A DNA stretch of 64,000 bases. It comes from Climacteris rufus (lineage: Eukaryota > Chordata > Aves > Passeriformes > Climacteridae). A model generated the notes under the pieces. The model made no database searches and was not told the DNA's origin. It saw nothing but the letters and a program-made list of their open reading frames with translations. Below are positions 25,846 through 39,150 of this stretch, one piece after another; positions within the stretch are counted from its first letter, which is position 1; each line of letters starts with the position of its first letter. The stretch lies in contig VZRZ01002329.1 of assembly GCA_013398175.1 (NCBI GenBank), positions 1,204,717-1,268,716 of the forward strand. The letters run 5' to 3'. Both the position numbers and the translations under genes were made by a program.

Positions 25846-28127
25846 TCACGCAGGGTAGTAGTAAATTCACAATTTCTACTGAGTAAGAATTGGCAAACTT
25901 CTTGTCAATAGGTGTAAAACACCTTATGAGCAGAAATATTTCAGTACTTTAAAGACAAGAAGAGGCATTTGGCCTTGTGCCTTTGCATTCAATACATTAT
26001 TTGTGTCAGCTTTGTTTTTCTATTGTTTAGTAAGCATTTCTTCTCCATCTTCTCCGTAAGACAGGCCTACGCAGAAGTCAAGAATTCTAGAGAGATTACA
26101 GACCATTTGTGCAGTAGTGAGGTGTATCTGTCACTGCTTTGTTTGATTTTATGCTGGACACCACTTTGTGTCTTTGTTCTCAAACCAAGCTGCTGCACAC
26201 CTTGATATTGTCATGTACATGACCAAAGTGAAAATACATGCAAAATAACTTTAGAGATTTTGCATTGAGTACACCGTCTTTCTGTCTCTGTTGCAGGAGG
26301 AAAAACTACTCTTTTATACTATAAAGCCTTGATTATCTTCTCCTGGTGCTGGTATCCATTTAGAGAAGGCTCTTTGCAAGTGCAGGTAGTGCTTCTCTAT
26401 TGCCAAAGGAAGTGCTCTCTGCAATACCACATTTTCTCATTTAAATACTCTCTCAGTGTTCTCCTCTTTTATGTTTGCAGCTGTTTTAAAGCACCTTAGC
26501 TGAAGCCTTCTGAAGTAAAATACACACAAATGCCCTTTATGAGCCTTTCTGGCTTTGTCTCTCGCTATCCCTAATAATTTTCTTGGACTGCATACATCTT
26601 TCTTTGGCAGTTGCTGATGGGTTTGCCAGAGTGGCTCTCAGCAAACAAGGGTGCATTTTAAAGGATCAGCAGAGTGCCTGTGAAATCATTGCACTGCATT
26701 ATTATAGCTTATCTTTCTGCTTTCATGGTCTGTAGTCCTCACATGGATTTATTTCATCTGTGCTTGCACACAACTTTGATGGTGCCTTGTACCCTGCCCT
26801 GCTTAGACTCACCATAAAGCCTCATGCTTAAAGGATAATGGTCATGATGGGGGAAGTATACAAGGCAATAAACAGCTTTTGCAGGTGATTAAACACACTG
26901 AAGCAAAGCTGAGGCATTTGAAAACCCCAAAAGCTGTTTACGGTAAGCACAGCAACATGTCAGCTGTGTTCAACAAGCCACAACATTAAATAAAAGCTTT
27001 TGCCTTGTCTTGCAAGAGCTGGGAAGTTTTGTCCACCAAATAGATCTTTCCTTCTCATTTTTAATGGCCTGGGTGGCTTTCTTTGTGTCACATACAGTTT
27101 AACAGGAGATGGGTCTGGAGTAATTGCTTGGGATAAAAGCAGCAAAGTGTCTTTCTTCAAATGGCTGTGGAGGATCTGGATGAGAGTCCTTTCCTCCTCT
27201 CCCACCCCACATGAATCTCCCTATATTCCCAGCTTCTTCTTCCCCTCTTGCTACTACATCATCTGTTTCGTGATTTCATTTCTTGGTTTGGTTTTTGTTT
27301 TGTTTTTTCTTGTCAATGGTATCCTCACCTCCACTTTCCCCAGCATTCAGGGTTTTCCTAACAAGACTGCCTGAGGCTGGCACATTCAGGCACTTCAAGG
27401 AGGAGGTTAGAGGAGGAATATTATGAGTCACAATATTTGTAGTGCCAAGGAATCTCTGTTCCACAAATAGCACTGCTTTGGTAATGATGAGCTATCTGAA
27501 ACCAAACACCCTTTTTTAGCAATTATAATTTACTATATCATGTGATCTTCAAGAGCATTTTCTTTAAAATATGATGAGACTTTTTCTTTATTCCAACAGA
27601 GGCACATTTGGTAAACTCATGCAGATTTCTGTGGGGCTTCCTATCAAATGCAGTGAATAAAAATGCATTTACTATTTCCCAGACCCAACTTACTGGCATT
27701 TGCAATAGCAGTTAAATACCACCATGGCTATTTGTGCAAGTCAGACCTCAGTGATACTGTAGTTAACTGCTGGCACAAAGTGTGTGACAGATAAGTAAGT
27801 CATAGGCCAATAAGCCTCACAGAACACTGTAATTTTCTATGGGTATCATAGAAAGGAAGCTTACAGTCTAAGGAAAGACTTTTTAATATTTTGCAGTGGT
27901 TCACAAAGACAACATTTTCACTGTTTATTGCTGAGAATTACAGCACAAACTTTCTCGTTTATAAATCAGACCTTGAGGCAGTATCTTCTGTGAAAGCAAA
28001 ATATGAAAGGAATAATCGAGGTTTGGTAATCAGCTGAGATTGAAGCTGTATGCTGTAAAACAGAATTCATAGATAAAATCATGAGGAAAAAATCTGGTTG
28101 ACAATTCCAGGTAGGAGTTGGCTGAGG

Positions 28128-28140
28128 TTTTTTTTTTTTT
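28128..28140. repeat. Poly-T tract (13 T)
   Basis: Thirteen T followed by ctttc, in plain intron about 250 bases before the CpG-rich patch. Confidence 0.75.
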
Positions 28141-28393
28141 CTTTCACATTGTCCTTTAATCATTTCTACAAGAGCAATGCGTCTTAGGGAAAAGGATATT
28201 TCCTCATGTATAGGTACAGACACAGCAGCCTTGTTAAAACCCCTGTGTACGTTACATTCTTGTCTCAGAGAAACACAAATCCAGTATAATTCTGGATTTG
28301 CACCAGTATTACTGAAATGCAAATCTGTCCTGGAATATCTTTATCCATTGTGCCCTGTGAAGTTTATCTGGGGCAGATCCTGCAGCCCTGAAA

Positions 28394-28474
28394 CCGCGGC
28401 TCGACAGGGAGGGCGCGATGCTCGCCCTGCCCGGGAGGCCGCCGAGGCCTTCCCGCCGCCCAGGGAAGCGCGGG
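28394..28474. other. Short CpG-dense, GC-rich patch
   Basis: About 13 CpG dinucleotides fall within roughly 80 bases (for example ccgcgg, ggcgcga, gccgccg, agcgcggg), while the intron on either side is AT-rich with few CpGs. It directly precedes the 26-bp minisatellite. It is too short to be a normal CpG-island promoter, and no TATA box or first exon is apparent. It could be a small unmethylated regulatory element, part of a GC-rich insertion with the minisatellite, or a local mutation or conversion effect. Function is unknown. Confidence 0.7.
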
Positions 28475-28486
28475 AGCCACTGCTGG

Positions 28487-28728
28487 GAGCAGGCCTTGTG
28501 CTGGCAAACCCGGAGCAGGCCTTGTGCTGGCAAACCTGGAGCAGGCCTTGTGCTGGCAACCCTGGAGCAGGCCTTGTGCTGGCAACCCTGGAGCAGGCCT
28601 TGTGCTGGCAAACCCGGAGCAGGCCTTGTGCTGGCAAACCTGGAGCAGGCCTTGTGCTGGCAAACCCGGAGCAGGCCTTGTGCTGGCAAACCCGGAGCAG
28701 GCCTTGTGCTGGCAAACCCAGAGCAGGC
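28487..28728. repeat. 26-bp minisatellite, nine copies plus a partial tenth
   Basis: The unit is gagcaggccttgtgctggca followed by six bases, mostly aacccg or aacctg. Full copies start at 28487, 28513, 28539, 28565, 28591, 28617, 28643, 28669 and 28695, and a degraded partial copy starts at 28721. Two copies carry the accctg ending instead. Because 26 is not a multiple of three and the unit lacks stops in most frames, long spurious open frames of 228, 164, 195 and 148 codons appear on both strands with a repeating Cys-Trp-Gln- or Cys-Gln-His-like pattern. These are not genes. Near-identity of copies suggests recent expansion. Confidence 0.95.
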
Positions 28729-29315
28729 ACTGCTGTCACAAGGATAAACACACACGGGAAAATGTGCTGCATCTGCAGGGGCCAGGATACACCCAAGGGA
28801 ACTGCTCTGCCACCCCAGGTCCTGCTGTGCCGTGCCAGGGAGTGCAGGGATGTCGCACCCTGAACAAGAGCAGTGGCTGCTTCCCAGGAAGGCACGAAAT
28901 CCTCAGGTGGCATTTGAAAACGGGCCAAGGACTTCAGCTGTCACATTCAGAACGGGAGTTAAGGCTAATGATAGAAAAAATCTTGGAGAAATCTCATTTT
29001 TCTCTAAAAGGGATGTGAGTTGTTTGTTCCTGTTTCAGGTTGGGAAAGAAGCTCTCAGAGACTGGTTTGGGTTGTTTCTCACAAAGGTTAATCCCCAACC
29101 TCTGTTCTGAATTTACTGTCCTCTTGTCAGGCTCTATAATGAATATAAAGTAAACAACATCCTTAGGTAGTTTTTGATATTTACTGTGTACTTTTAAATA
29201 TATCCAGAATAATACAGAGAACAGATTTGACAAAATCAAATAGTATGTTTATTTTTTCTAATTTTTCAATCATTTGGAGTTAAGCAAGACTGGTTTTGTA
29301 AATAGATTGTTTCCC

Positions 29316-29331
29316 TTTTTTTTTTTTTTTT
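29316..29331. repeat. Poly-T tract (16 T)
   Basis: Sixteen consecutive T after ttccc, in plain intron with no attached retroposed body seen. Confidence 0.8.
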
Positions 29332-30414
29332 GCCAAATGTGTTACATTTTCCATTCATGAATTTCACCTGTAGATTATATATAACTAAAAGAATGTTTTC
29401 AAGATGAGCAGTCAGTAAAACCACATGCTTTTAGTGGGAGTTTTGGGGTTGAAATAGATTTGGTGGGGCTTTTCCCCCCTATTGCACTATCCATCAAAAT
29501 GTTTGTTGCTCATTGTAATTAAAAACATAAATTCTGTTGTTTTCTGCACTGTAGGGATAAATGTCACAGTAAAGACTACTTGAAGAGAAACAAAGCTATT
29601 CCTTTTTTTTTAATCTGGAACATAAAGCCATTCCCATTACAGAATTTTCAGAGGAAACTTTGTAAGACTCCTGGGACCATATTTTCAACATAGTTCCACA
29701 CCTAATGAAGATTTACAAATGTTCTGAATCCCATTTTCATCAAACTTACTGCTAGAATATGTCTTTCCCTTTCAAAATCACTTCAAGTGTTTATTTGCAT
29801 CTCAAGGACTAAATTAGTTTTAAAACTCTGACTCTTAAAGTTCTGCGAGGTAAATGATCACTTACGGCAGTGTTGTCCTCCACTAGATTAAATAGACTTC
29901 TGATATTGTATCTTCATCTGAATAGATTTTCTTTTCAGCCAGAGTTAATATGAAATATACTGCATTTTGTATTTGCTGCATGAAAGGGAGATTGATTTAT
30001 TTCAGGTGCTTTATAGACTATTTTATTACTCACATCAAGATCTCATCTATTCCCTCTGCATTCATATTTTATAGCACTTTAACTGATTGATTTGATTTGA
30101 CCCAACACTTTGATGGCACCTTTGCCATGGAGGCTGCACACCCATCACACAAATCATTTACTTGATTCTTTTCAAAACTATTTACCTTACCCTTGGGTTA
30201 TTTTGTGAACTTCTGGCCTCTTGGTTCTGACCAGATTAACCACCAGACAAATGCAGGTAACCAGGGGTAAAATCCTTGGTTACTCACTGTTATCATCATA
30301 TTTGCAGTGTCGTACAATACAATGGTTTTTATACCAGTGCAGCAAAGACTTAAGGTTTGAGCCTTGAATTTGTCTTCAAATTGCCCTGAATTCCAAAGCA
30401 CCTCCTGCTCTTTG

Positions 30415-30429
30415 TTTTTTTTTTTTTTT
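30415..30429. repeat. Poly-T tract (15 T)
   Basis: Fifteen consecutive T followed by a C/T-rich stretch (ctttctgtct). This resembles an acceptor-like pyrimidine tract, but no exon was recognised after it. Confidence 0.78.
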
Positions 30430-30776
30430 CTTTCTGTCTAGGCTGCAAGGAACAAATCAGCTGTGGAGGAAGCCAGAAATGGTTTCATCCTCACTGAAGT
30501 TGAATGAAGAATATTGACTCTCACCCCTGTCTGAATTTGCCCATTTAGTGACACAGGAAGGCAAGATAAGTTTTTTACTCCCAAAAGCTTGGTTTTCCTG
30601 CAGTATCTGAGGTACCTGTGATGGTGAGGCAGAAGCAGAGCCTGAATCTCTGCTCCCACAAACAGGCATTCTGCATCATCCTTTCTTAATATGAAACAAT
30701 TTAGAACTTCACTGCAATGATCAATTAGAAGCCCTTAATAAAATACTTGGAAATGGGGCCTAGATATCCATTCTTT

Positions 30777-30793
30777 AAAAAAAAAAAAAAAAG
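30777..30793. repeat. Poly-A tract (17 A)
   Basis: Seventeen consecutive A, followed by gtgttttttag. An aataaa hexamer lies about 40 bases upstream (near 30737), which would fit an old retroposed tail, but no gene body was recognised. Confidence 0.78.
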
Positions 30794-33700
30794 TGTTTTT
30801 TAGAAAAAATAGCTAAGCTGGTGTATTTTATAATTTCTTTCCATTTATCCGTTTTGTTTTCTGTTCTCCATGTTCCTGCATCTCACCAATGAAGAGAGTT
30901 TTGTTTTACCTGGGGGTTATCACAGGATTTGGTCCTTCTGGCAGTAAACTTCCTACTGCTTTCACAGTTGTGAATGTATTTCTGACTGGAATTATGGCTC
31001 ATTCAGAATCTCTCCAAATTTACACTAAATTTACATTTGTGGTTGCTCCCATACATACACTTTGTGATGCCAATACAAAAGGAAAACTCTGTCTTAAATA
31101 TATTCCTAAAGTAGGTTGTAGTAGTGCAACCCCTTAAGCAAAACTTGCTTAATGGCAAAGTTGCAGTGAAAAACACATCAGAAAGGCAAATTCATCAGCT
31201 TTCATTAGGAAGAGAAACACCTGTCCTGCACATGTGTGTAAAGTCCTGCTCAGTGAATCTGATTAATTGCACTGTAATTCTAATGTCATATAAAAAGAAG
31301 TACTGCAGGAATTTAGTAGAAATGACTGCTATTCTCAGAGGTGCCATAAGCTTCTAAAGAAATTACATTATTAACCTAAATTTCAAGATAAAATTTATCT
31401 CTGTTTTTATGACTTTCAAAGTGTTCATTCACATACTTCGTTCTAGGTTGACTTACTGTTGGTCAGGAGCACTGCTCCAAACTGTTACTTTTTTATTCTC
31501 TTTTCTAGTTCAGGTTTCTTTTATGTTTGTTTTTGTGGGGTTTTGTGGTTTTTTTTTATTCCTGAAATCCAAGTGCTGAAGTACATTCTTCAGCCCAAAT
31601 CTGTACATCACAAGGATGAAAAACTGATGGTGGCTGTTGGGTTTTTTTAAAGTGTCACCTTTCTTTACAAATCCTATTTTATGTTTCATCTCTCACTTCA
31701 GTTTACAAACATGGCAAAACTATTTTAAATCCCAGAGAAAGGTCAAATAAAGTGTCCAAATAACAGGGTATAAGTGGATGACTTATTTCTCTTTGACTGG
31801 AAAGCTTTCAACATCTGGCTTTGGCAAACAACAGAGGCCATTCTAAAATGATTCTGTTTGGCCTGTGGCTGAAGGCACGTGGATGTTGTATTTACAGCAC
31901 AGGAGATGTCAAATAGCAGTCAAAGTAATTTGGGCATCACGGGAAATAATAGGAGTGATTCCAGTGCTTTCTGTGAAAACCTTCAAATTCCCATTTCATT
32001 AAAAATTCCACTCTGCAGCTGGTAGCAGAGATTACTGGGTTTCACCATCTGTGCAGATTAATGTTTCCTAAAGGAGAATGAGTGCAACAGATGAGATGGC
32101 TGGCTTTTCAGATCAAACAAAACCCCAAAGTAGAATCTCTTCCCTGACTCTTGCATCTTACACCTGTTTCCTTTTAATCACATGACTGAATTGTTTAGGA
32201 CAAACAATTCCAGCTTTCCTTAAAGCTGATTAATTTGAAGATTGCAGATCGCCAGGATCTTTGTGGGCTTGTAGCTGTGTAGAACTGGTGATGGGAAGAG
32301 TAGATTTTAATACAAATCTGTTGAACACCTTCTTTAGATGTTTCTCTGCTTATTTCTAAGAAAAATGTCTTCACCCCAACATGCACAGGGATTTAAAGGC
32401 ATCTCTGTGTGCTCCAGGCTGGATAAGCAGTGACAAGCCAATATGGGGAAGCTCAGCTGCCTCCAACCTATGCCCCTGTTGTTTTCAGTCTCATCTCTTT
32501 CTTTTTCACTGGCCATAACTAATCTTTCCAGGGGACTGAGCATGTGATTCATTTAAATTGCGTTTTTAAATCAATCCTATGTCACTACATATCTTACAAT
32601 GTTATAATTTTCAAATTACATTAGCTTCACCGCACATCAAACACTGAAATAAATTCTTGGCAGTGATCACTGTATTAGGATTCATCAGTAAAATTAATAG
32701 AGTTTCTGGGTTTGCCAGGAAATGGGGTCATTAATTTGACTGTTTCTTGGGGGCAAGAAAGGGAAGCACAATACCTGCTTACCAGGCCAGGTATCAGTGT
32801 CTGCCTGGGTTTCCTCATAAATATTCCTGGTTATTTCCCTGAAATACAAGAGGCTTTGCTCTGTTGTGATGGCCAACATCAGGCACTGCTGCTGAGGGAG
32901 GGCAGATCCATGGCAGGGTGGGCTCAGCAGCCTCCTGGACAGGAGGGCAGCAAGGGCTGGGACCGGGAGTGGGGCTGCTGCCCTGATCAGGGCAGGGACT
33001 GCCAGAGCCTCTGGTTCCTAAAAGCCGCTCACCCTGTGTAAGGAGCAGCAGGAGCACAGGGTGTTACCATCCCTATGGATTAAATATTAAAAAAAGCCCA
33101 ACACTCCAGAAACCAACTGCTAATACAAACATGAAAGTGGGTAATTAAACTCACTGGCAACACTGGTCCTTGCTCTCCCTTGCATTTTCCTTTTATTGAA
33201 ACCCAGCTGTTCTCTGGCTGTTGCCAGGGGTAACCAGCAGTGACATTCAAGGTCATCGATGAAAAGCAAGCCTTTGTCCCCTGAATATTTCTCACTTTCT
33301 TGGAAACTTGCATCCTAGAATAAATTCCTGTAAAACAACATATTTTGGTCAGTGTAGCACTTGGGTTTGTCAGGGTTTTCTAATTTCCATTGCCTGCATT
33401 TCTTTGGTCAGGCTGTTAACTGCTCTTCTGTGTCAGTTGTGAGGAGCAGTGTCCCAAAGAGCTCCTTGTTCAAGGAATGTCTCAGAGCTGTGTCTCGGTG
33501 TCACCAGGGCTGCTCTGTCCTGTGGGACTCACTGGGGACACCAAACTGTGCATGCAAAGCTTCCCAGAGTCTCCCCATCACCAGAGTGCTGTGGAACTCA
33601 TCTATCTGTGTGTATTCTACATGAGCAGCTGCAAGTCTGTTCATTCTGGTGTTTTGCATATGGTAAAATAGTCTTTTCTCCTTTCTGTAGTGTTGGTGAT

Positions 33701-36700
33701 TCATTTGTAGAGTTTTCTGCCAAGCAAATAGTTCATAGAATTCATTAAAGCACTTCCAGAGGCAAAAAGTCAGAGTTTCATGGGAATATAGGGGGAAAGT
33801 CCATTCTTCTAAATGGAAATTTTGTAGTGATGCATCATGCGGTTCTAGTTTATATGATTTTCAAGTGGTTAGGAATGTTCTGTATAGTTTAAATCGGGTT
33901 TTATTCTGTTTTTTGTTTAACCTGTATTTGTCATTGTTTGGTTTACACTTTTTTTTGTAAATAAGCTGCCTGTTTGTGAACTAGAGAGAAATTAATATTT
34001 TCAAATACTTTTGTTGTTGTCTGTGAGCTCCCCATGCATTTTTATTATTTTGTCAGCTTTCCAAACCAGTATTTTTCTCTAGAAAGATGCTACTTAAGGA
34101 ATGAGTATCTGGGAACAGAGGAACCAAATTACAGCTTTGCTTAGGTGAATATAACTCCTTTTGATGCAAGTGGGAGTTTCCCTTGTTTGTGTGGTGTGTA
34201 ATTTGGAAAAGTGCATTTTATATCTAATTTGACCCAGATTTTCCTACACTGTATTTGGGAAATAGATGGAACAAACACAGCAGTTATCAAAGTGTTTATT
34301 TGGTACCTACCCTGGCCTGAGAGTATAAATTTCAAAGGGTTTTGCAGCCAGAGTGCTGGAGGTGAAGAGACCTGTCTGCTCTACCTTGGAGGGAATTCTC
34401 TGTCCCAGGCTCAGCCCATCTTTTCCAGAGCTACTCAGCTGGCATCTAAAAGCCATCTGAGATGTTTTAGGTTGGATTATGGAGGGTTCAAATGAAGTAT
34501 TTACCTATTTTACAAGCAGACTGTGATGATGAAGTATTAATTGCTTACAGTGTAGGTGGATAGATTTTAAAACTCACCAGAGGGCTTTGCAGCTTCCCCA
34601 TGGAAGTCTCCTCGATGGATGAATGTCAGCCCCATCTTAGCAGAACAATTGTCACCATGAAAATGTTCCAAGTGCTGGTGATAGTGACAGCTGGCATGGG
34701 AGGCAGCTGGATGGAGCTGGGGCTGGAGCTGGGATGTAGCTGAAGGATCATTCCTGCTGAAATGAGGTGGGATAGGATGGAACCTGCACACAGGTGGAGC
34801 AGGAGCTAAGAGGGATACACAAAACAAGGCAAAATCCCACAGCAAGAGCACAAGAGGGGTGGGATTGCCACCTTTGTAAGATAAACACTGTCACTTGGTT
34901 TGTTCTGTGTTCATGTTCATGGCAGGCTCTCAGTGGACGGGAAGGTGCCCGTGTGGCTCCCAGTCTGTCACAGACATCCTTGTGAAGCCCAGAGCAGCAG
35001 CAGGGACTGCTACAGAAATTCAGGGTGTAGTGCTTAATTGGAGCAGTGTTTGTGCTTCACTGCAGGAGTCAAGGCTGCTCCCCTCTTTTGTTTCATCTTC
35101 CCTCCTTTCTTCCCTTCACAGCCCAAACATTGCAGAGGATTTCGAGTTAATTTCCATCCTGCAGAAGGTAAATGGCAGAAACTGTTTCTTACAGTTCTGC
35201 ATTAGAACTGACTTTGGGAAGTTTAGCAAGGAAATCTAGTCAGTCCTTATTCTATCAGGAGAGACATATTCCTTTGGAGTGCAGTGACTCTGTTACCTGT
35301 AAGGTAGCATTTCTCTGATGGGCCTCAGCTCCCACTCCCACCTGAGTGAGATGGACGTTTGCACCTGACAGAACGCACTTGGTTCATGCTGGGAGAAATA
35401 ATTACTTGGACAATGGAGCAGAGGCTTGTTGCTTTGAATTTGCATGTGTGACTCATCCCACAAACCTTCCTGTGTTTGTAGGATCAGGCCCTGGATTTGG
35501 GAAATGACTGATAAATATTCTTCAACACCTGTGATTTCAGAACAATGGATGTTGCTGAAATGTCAGCACTTCTGAAAACGACAGTTTGTTTATAAGGAGA
35601 TAAAAGGAATGAGCAGCTTTTGATGGTCAGGGCAGCAATGTCTGTGTGCTCTTGAAATTTCTGGAAAATATATTCATATTCAGTTTTACTCTGCTTGTGG
35701 TTCCCACACACACACTTGGCACCACTGGTAATGTGTTAGGAGAACTACTGTGGGTAGATTTTAAAAGGGTGAGTCCAACATCAATATAAACTCCATTAAC
35801 TTTAGCATATTTTGATTTGCAGAAGATTAATAGTGTATATAGGACCCAAACCACCTTTTTCCCCCCCTTACACAGATTATTGCATTTATTTCAATGCATT
35901 TTTCAAATGAATAATGAAATACCAGGACATGACCCAGAAACATCTTATGGTTAGCTATGAAGTAAGTGCTTTGCTCAGTATTTACAGACTTTGAGTAGAA
36001 CTGAAATTTTCCTGCAATATATCCACACATCATTTGACACAGACTAAACATCTTTGCTGACTTGTGAAACAAGACATTTCCACAGATCGTGCCTTTTGTG
36101 CCACTAACCTCTTGTTAACAGGATTAAGAAATCAATAGTTGTGCTGTCAAGAGAATGTAAATGTTTCAAAAGATACTGTGGGATATTTCTGCCCAGTACT
36201 CTACTCAGAAATGAAAAATATGCTGATTGTATGACTGTACTGCAGGTTCATAATGAGTTGGAACCATTTCACATCTCTGACACTCAGAGAAGAACTGTTA
36301 AGATACAGGTTGTACATGACTAATTAGGGAAAAAAAAAAACAAAAAAAACAAAACCAACCCATAACATGAGTTAAGCCTATTTGAAATCCCTAGAGTATA
36401 AACATTTACTGATGTAAATCTACGGATATATAGCTACAGTTTTACTCTGACACTACAAGTTTACATTGCTCATTGAATTAATACAATGCTAAAAAATTCC
36501 CAGTGCAGATCCGTTTAGAAGTGTTTGGGTTAAACATGTCACATTACTGAGCTGACAGACTTCAGCTTTGTTGAACATTCACAAACCAAACCTATTTTCT
36601 CACAGCTGTCTTGAATGCCAGAAATCTGTGTTTTTAGAGTATTCCCATAAGATCCTGTTCCACTTCTCTGTTCATGCTACCACTGAATGCATTGTTTTAC

Positions 36701-38431
36701 GCTCAGCCTCTCTTTGGTAGACAACTGACTGATTTGCTGATCAGAGAGACACTTGCAAATGTGTCTTCTTGGAAATACAGGCATTTCTAGAACAGCATAT
36801 TCTGCCCTTTTTATACTTTTTCCTAATATTCCAGTCTAAAATTGGCAAACCTGATGCACATTCCCACAAACCCACTTTATCCCATTTAAAAATAGCTGTG
36901 CTGATACTGTGCGCTCAATCAGGACAGATTTGGAGTTTTCTGTATTAAATATGGTGAAAGCTGTGTCAGTAATACATATGTTGTTCTGGAAGAGCCATGT
37001 TCCAGACTAGAGAAAGTGGGACCATCAAAGAAAGGGGAGAATGTCAAGGCAGTGTTTATATTTCACACTCCTCATGTTTATATTTTTTATGAGAAGGCTG
37101 GAAAGAAATCTGGAGAACAGATGTAGTGCAGGGACATGCAGACAAACAGGAAAGACAGTATGGGTTTTCAGAAAACTACAGACAAAGCTATTTTGGGTGG
37201 CCAGGCATGCTGACAGAAGAAGTGCCCATGGAAATGTTCTGCTGGTTGTGTGGAGAACTGCACTGAGCACTTGCAATTGTTTCCCGGGGCAGAAGCTTGA
37301 CTAGCAGAGCAGTCCTGTATAAAACTTTTATATGAAGTGTCCTGCTGCCCCTGTGCTTGTGTGCAGCCTGGGCAGAACCCTGTCAGGATGGAATCCCAAA
37401 TCCCTCCAGCTCTGTACAGAGCTCTGCCCCTGTGCCAGGTGCACTGTGAGCACTCACTGCGGGGCTGTTGTGCCTGTAGAGCAAGGTTAAAGACACAATG
37501 CAAATCTGCAAAAGGCAAACTAGTCCCTAATCAGCAATTTAGCTTTTAGAGCTCTGGCCTTGAAAGCAGAACAATATGAAAGAGGTCTTGTGAAAAACAG
37601 AGGGGAAATTGTGGAAAAGCAGCCATAGGCAGATTGGGAGAAGAAAGCTGTTACCCTCCCTTTAGCCAGCATTCAGGTTTCACTGGGGCTGCATCTTTGT
37701 CTGCTGTGGGATGAAACATCAGGAGAAGCTCAATGGAAAATCCAGCTGCAGGATGATCATCCTTTTTTTCCTTAATTTCACCCATTTTCAGTGAAGCTGA
37801 CAGACCAGCACCAACAGTTTACAAGCAAGAGGCTTCCCATTATCTCCAGGCCTTTTGGGAGCTGGGACACAACTGCTGGTCTCTAATGATGCTCAGCCAC
37901 CTAAGAGCAATACCATTCTCTCTGCCAGAGCAGAGACTATCACAGGTACAAGTAAAGAACTTGGCAAGTAAAACTCCTTTGTAAATGCAGTTCTCAGTCC
38001 CTGTGTGCACACAGGAGCTCACCAGGTCTCACAGCTGAGAATGTGCAGTGATGGTAACACACTTCCCACCTGCACAGATGGACATTCAAGGTGCATTTGT
38101 TTTTGGGTTCTCAGGTACTTCTTCAGAGCTCTGTCCATAGCAGCTGAGCCCCTCACAAAGGACTGTGAGAACTGTCCTGATAAAGGATCCCTTTTCACCT
38201 GCAGTCAGCTCCTTGTAATCCGGCCAAGCCAATACAGTTTTTCATCTTTATAAGGGAAAAGGGAGATAGCACTGTAATAACTCCAAAGCCAAGGGCATGC
38301 CCTGAGACACCAGTGGCAAATCACTGCCTTCCTGAGCAGATTTTTCCTGACAGCCCTATGTTAAAATCAGAAATAAAGCCATGAGTTTACACACGTCACA
38401 GCTGCCCCAGTACATGTGATGGTGGCAGATT

Positions 38432-38445
38432 AAAAAAAAAAAAAA
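38432..38445. repeat. Poly-A tract (14 A)
   Basis: Fourteen A, followed by tgaaacc and a purine-rich stretch of about 35 bases (agagagagaaaggggag-like). Confidence 0.75.
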
Positions 38446-39136
38446 TGAAACCAAAGAGAGAGAAAGGGGAGAAATCAAGATTGCTGGGAACTTTCTGGAG
38501 CTGAATTGGAAAAATAAAAGCCACCACTATGTAAGGTTGGCAATGTAAAACTTCCCAGGTAGTTCTGGGAAGTCTTAGAATGGTGAAACAGCAGCTTCCT
38601 TGGTCTGGAGGATACTGATGAGCTGAAGTCAAGGGTCTGTCCCCCTAGGTTTTGCCATGCTTATGACAGATAGGCATCAGCTGAATACTCTTATTTTTAC
38701 CCATTTTCAAAACAAGTATTTCCTCCACAAAGAGCAAAATCAATTGGAATTCTGCACATAAAAATGTCAACAGTGATTCATCCAGTGGCCTCCTATGGAA
38801 ATACTCTGTTCTCAGTGGAGCTGGCTGTGTGTTGCCCTTCCAGCTTCATCTGAACTTGTATCAGACTCTTTATGAAATGTTCTTCAAACAACCAAGCAGG
38901 AGTTTACAAAGGCTTCGTTTCTAATAACTGGTGTGAAAAGCTACATATAGTCAGCCATGTCTTTTAGCCATTGCATCATTTATATGTATTTTCTTTATCA
39001 CTGGTTCCTCAGGAAGCCAGTGTGTTTTTATCAAGGTTATTTTTCAGCATTTTTCAGTATTTTCCAGTATTTTTCATTGGCATGCTCTCCTATGCATTTG
39101 TATAGGTATAGCTTCTTTATATACTCACAGAGTATC

Positions 39137-39150
39137 AAAAAAAAAAAAAA
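39137..39150. repeat. Poly-A tract (14 A)
   Basis: Fourteen A, then tt and a further run of seven A. Simple A-rich sequence just after the degenerate tttttcagtat-like repeat. Confidence 0.75.

Larger units (their letters stand above)
12426..28380 (+). other. CA10: CA10 downstream intron, proximal part
   Basis: This begins at the exon donor and runs to the CpG-rich patch. No exon of CA10 or any other gene was recognised. The following CA10 exon should encode a Met-Tyr-Asn-Thr-Gly-Arg-His stretch, and this was not found. The stretch is AT-rich, with homopolymer runs, a (CAAA)5 repeat, an assembly gap and a paired homeodomain-like direct repeat at 15632-15661. A 203-codon minus-strand open frame at 22996-23607 shows no domain and is treated as chance. 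Confidence 0.85.

Noticed and set aside
28177..28928. Several long open frames (228, 195, 164, 148 codons) on both strands
   Set aside because: All are produced by the 26-bp minisatellite, whose unit lacks stops and whose length rotates the frame. The peptides are repeat artefacts.
33730..33760. catagaattcattaaag as another CR1 end
   Set aside because: Only the first few bases resemble CR1; the ggttgg and gtccaacc cores are missing.
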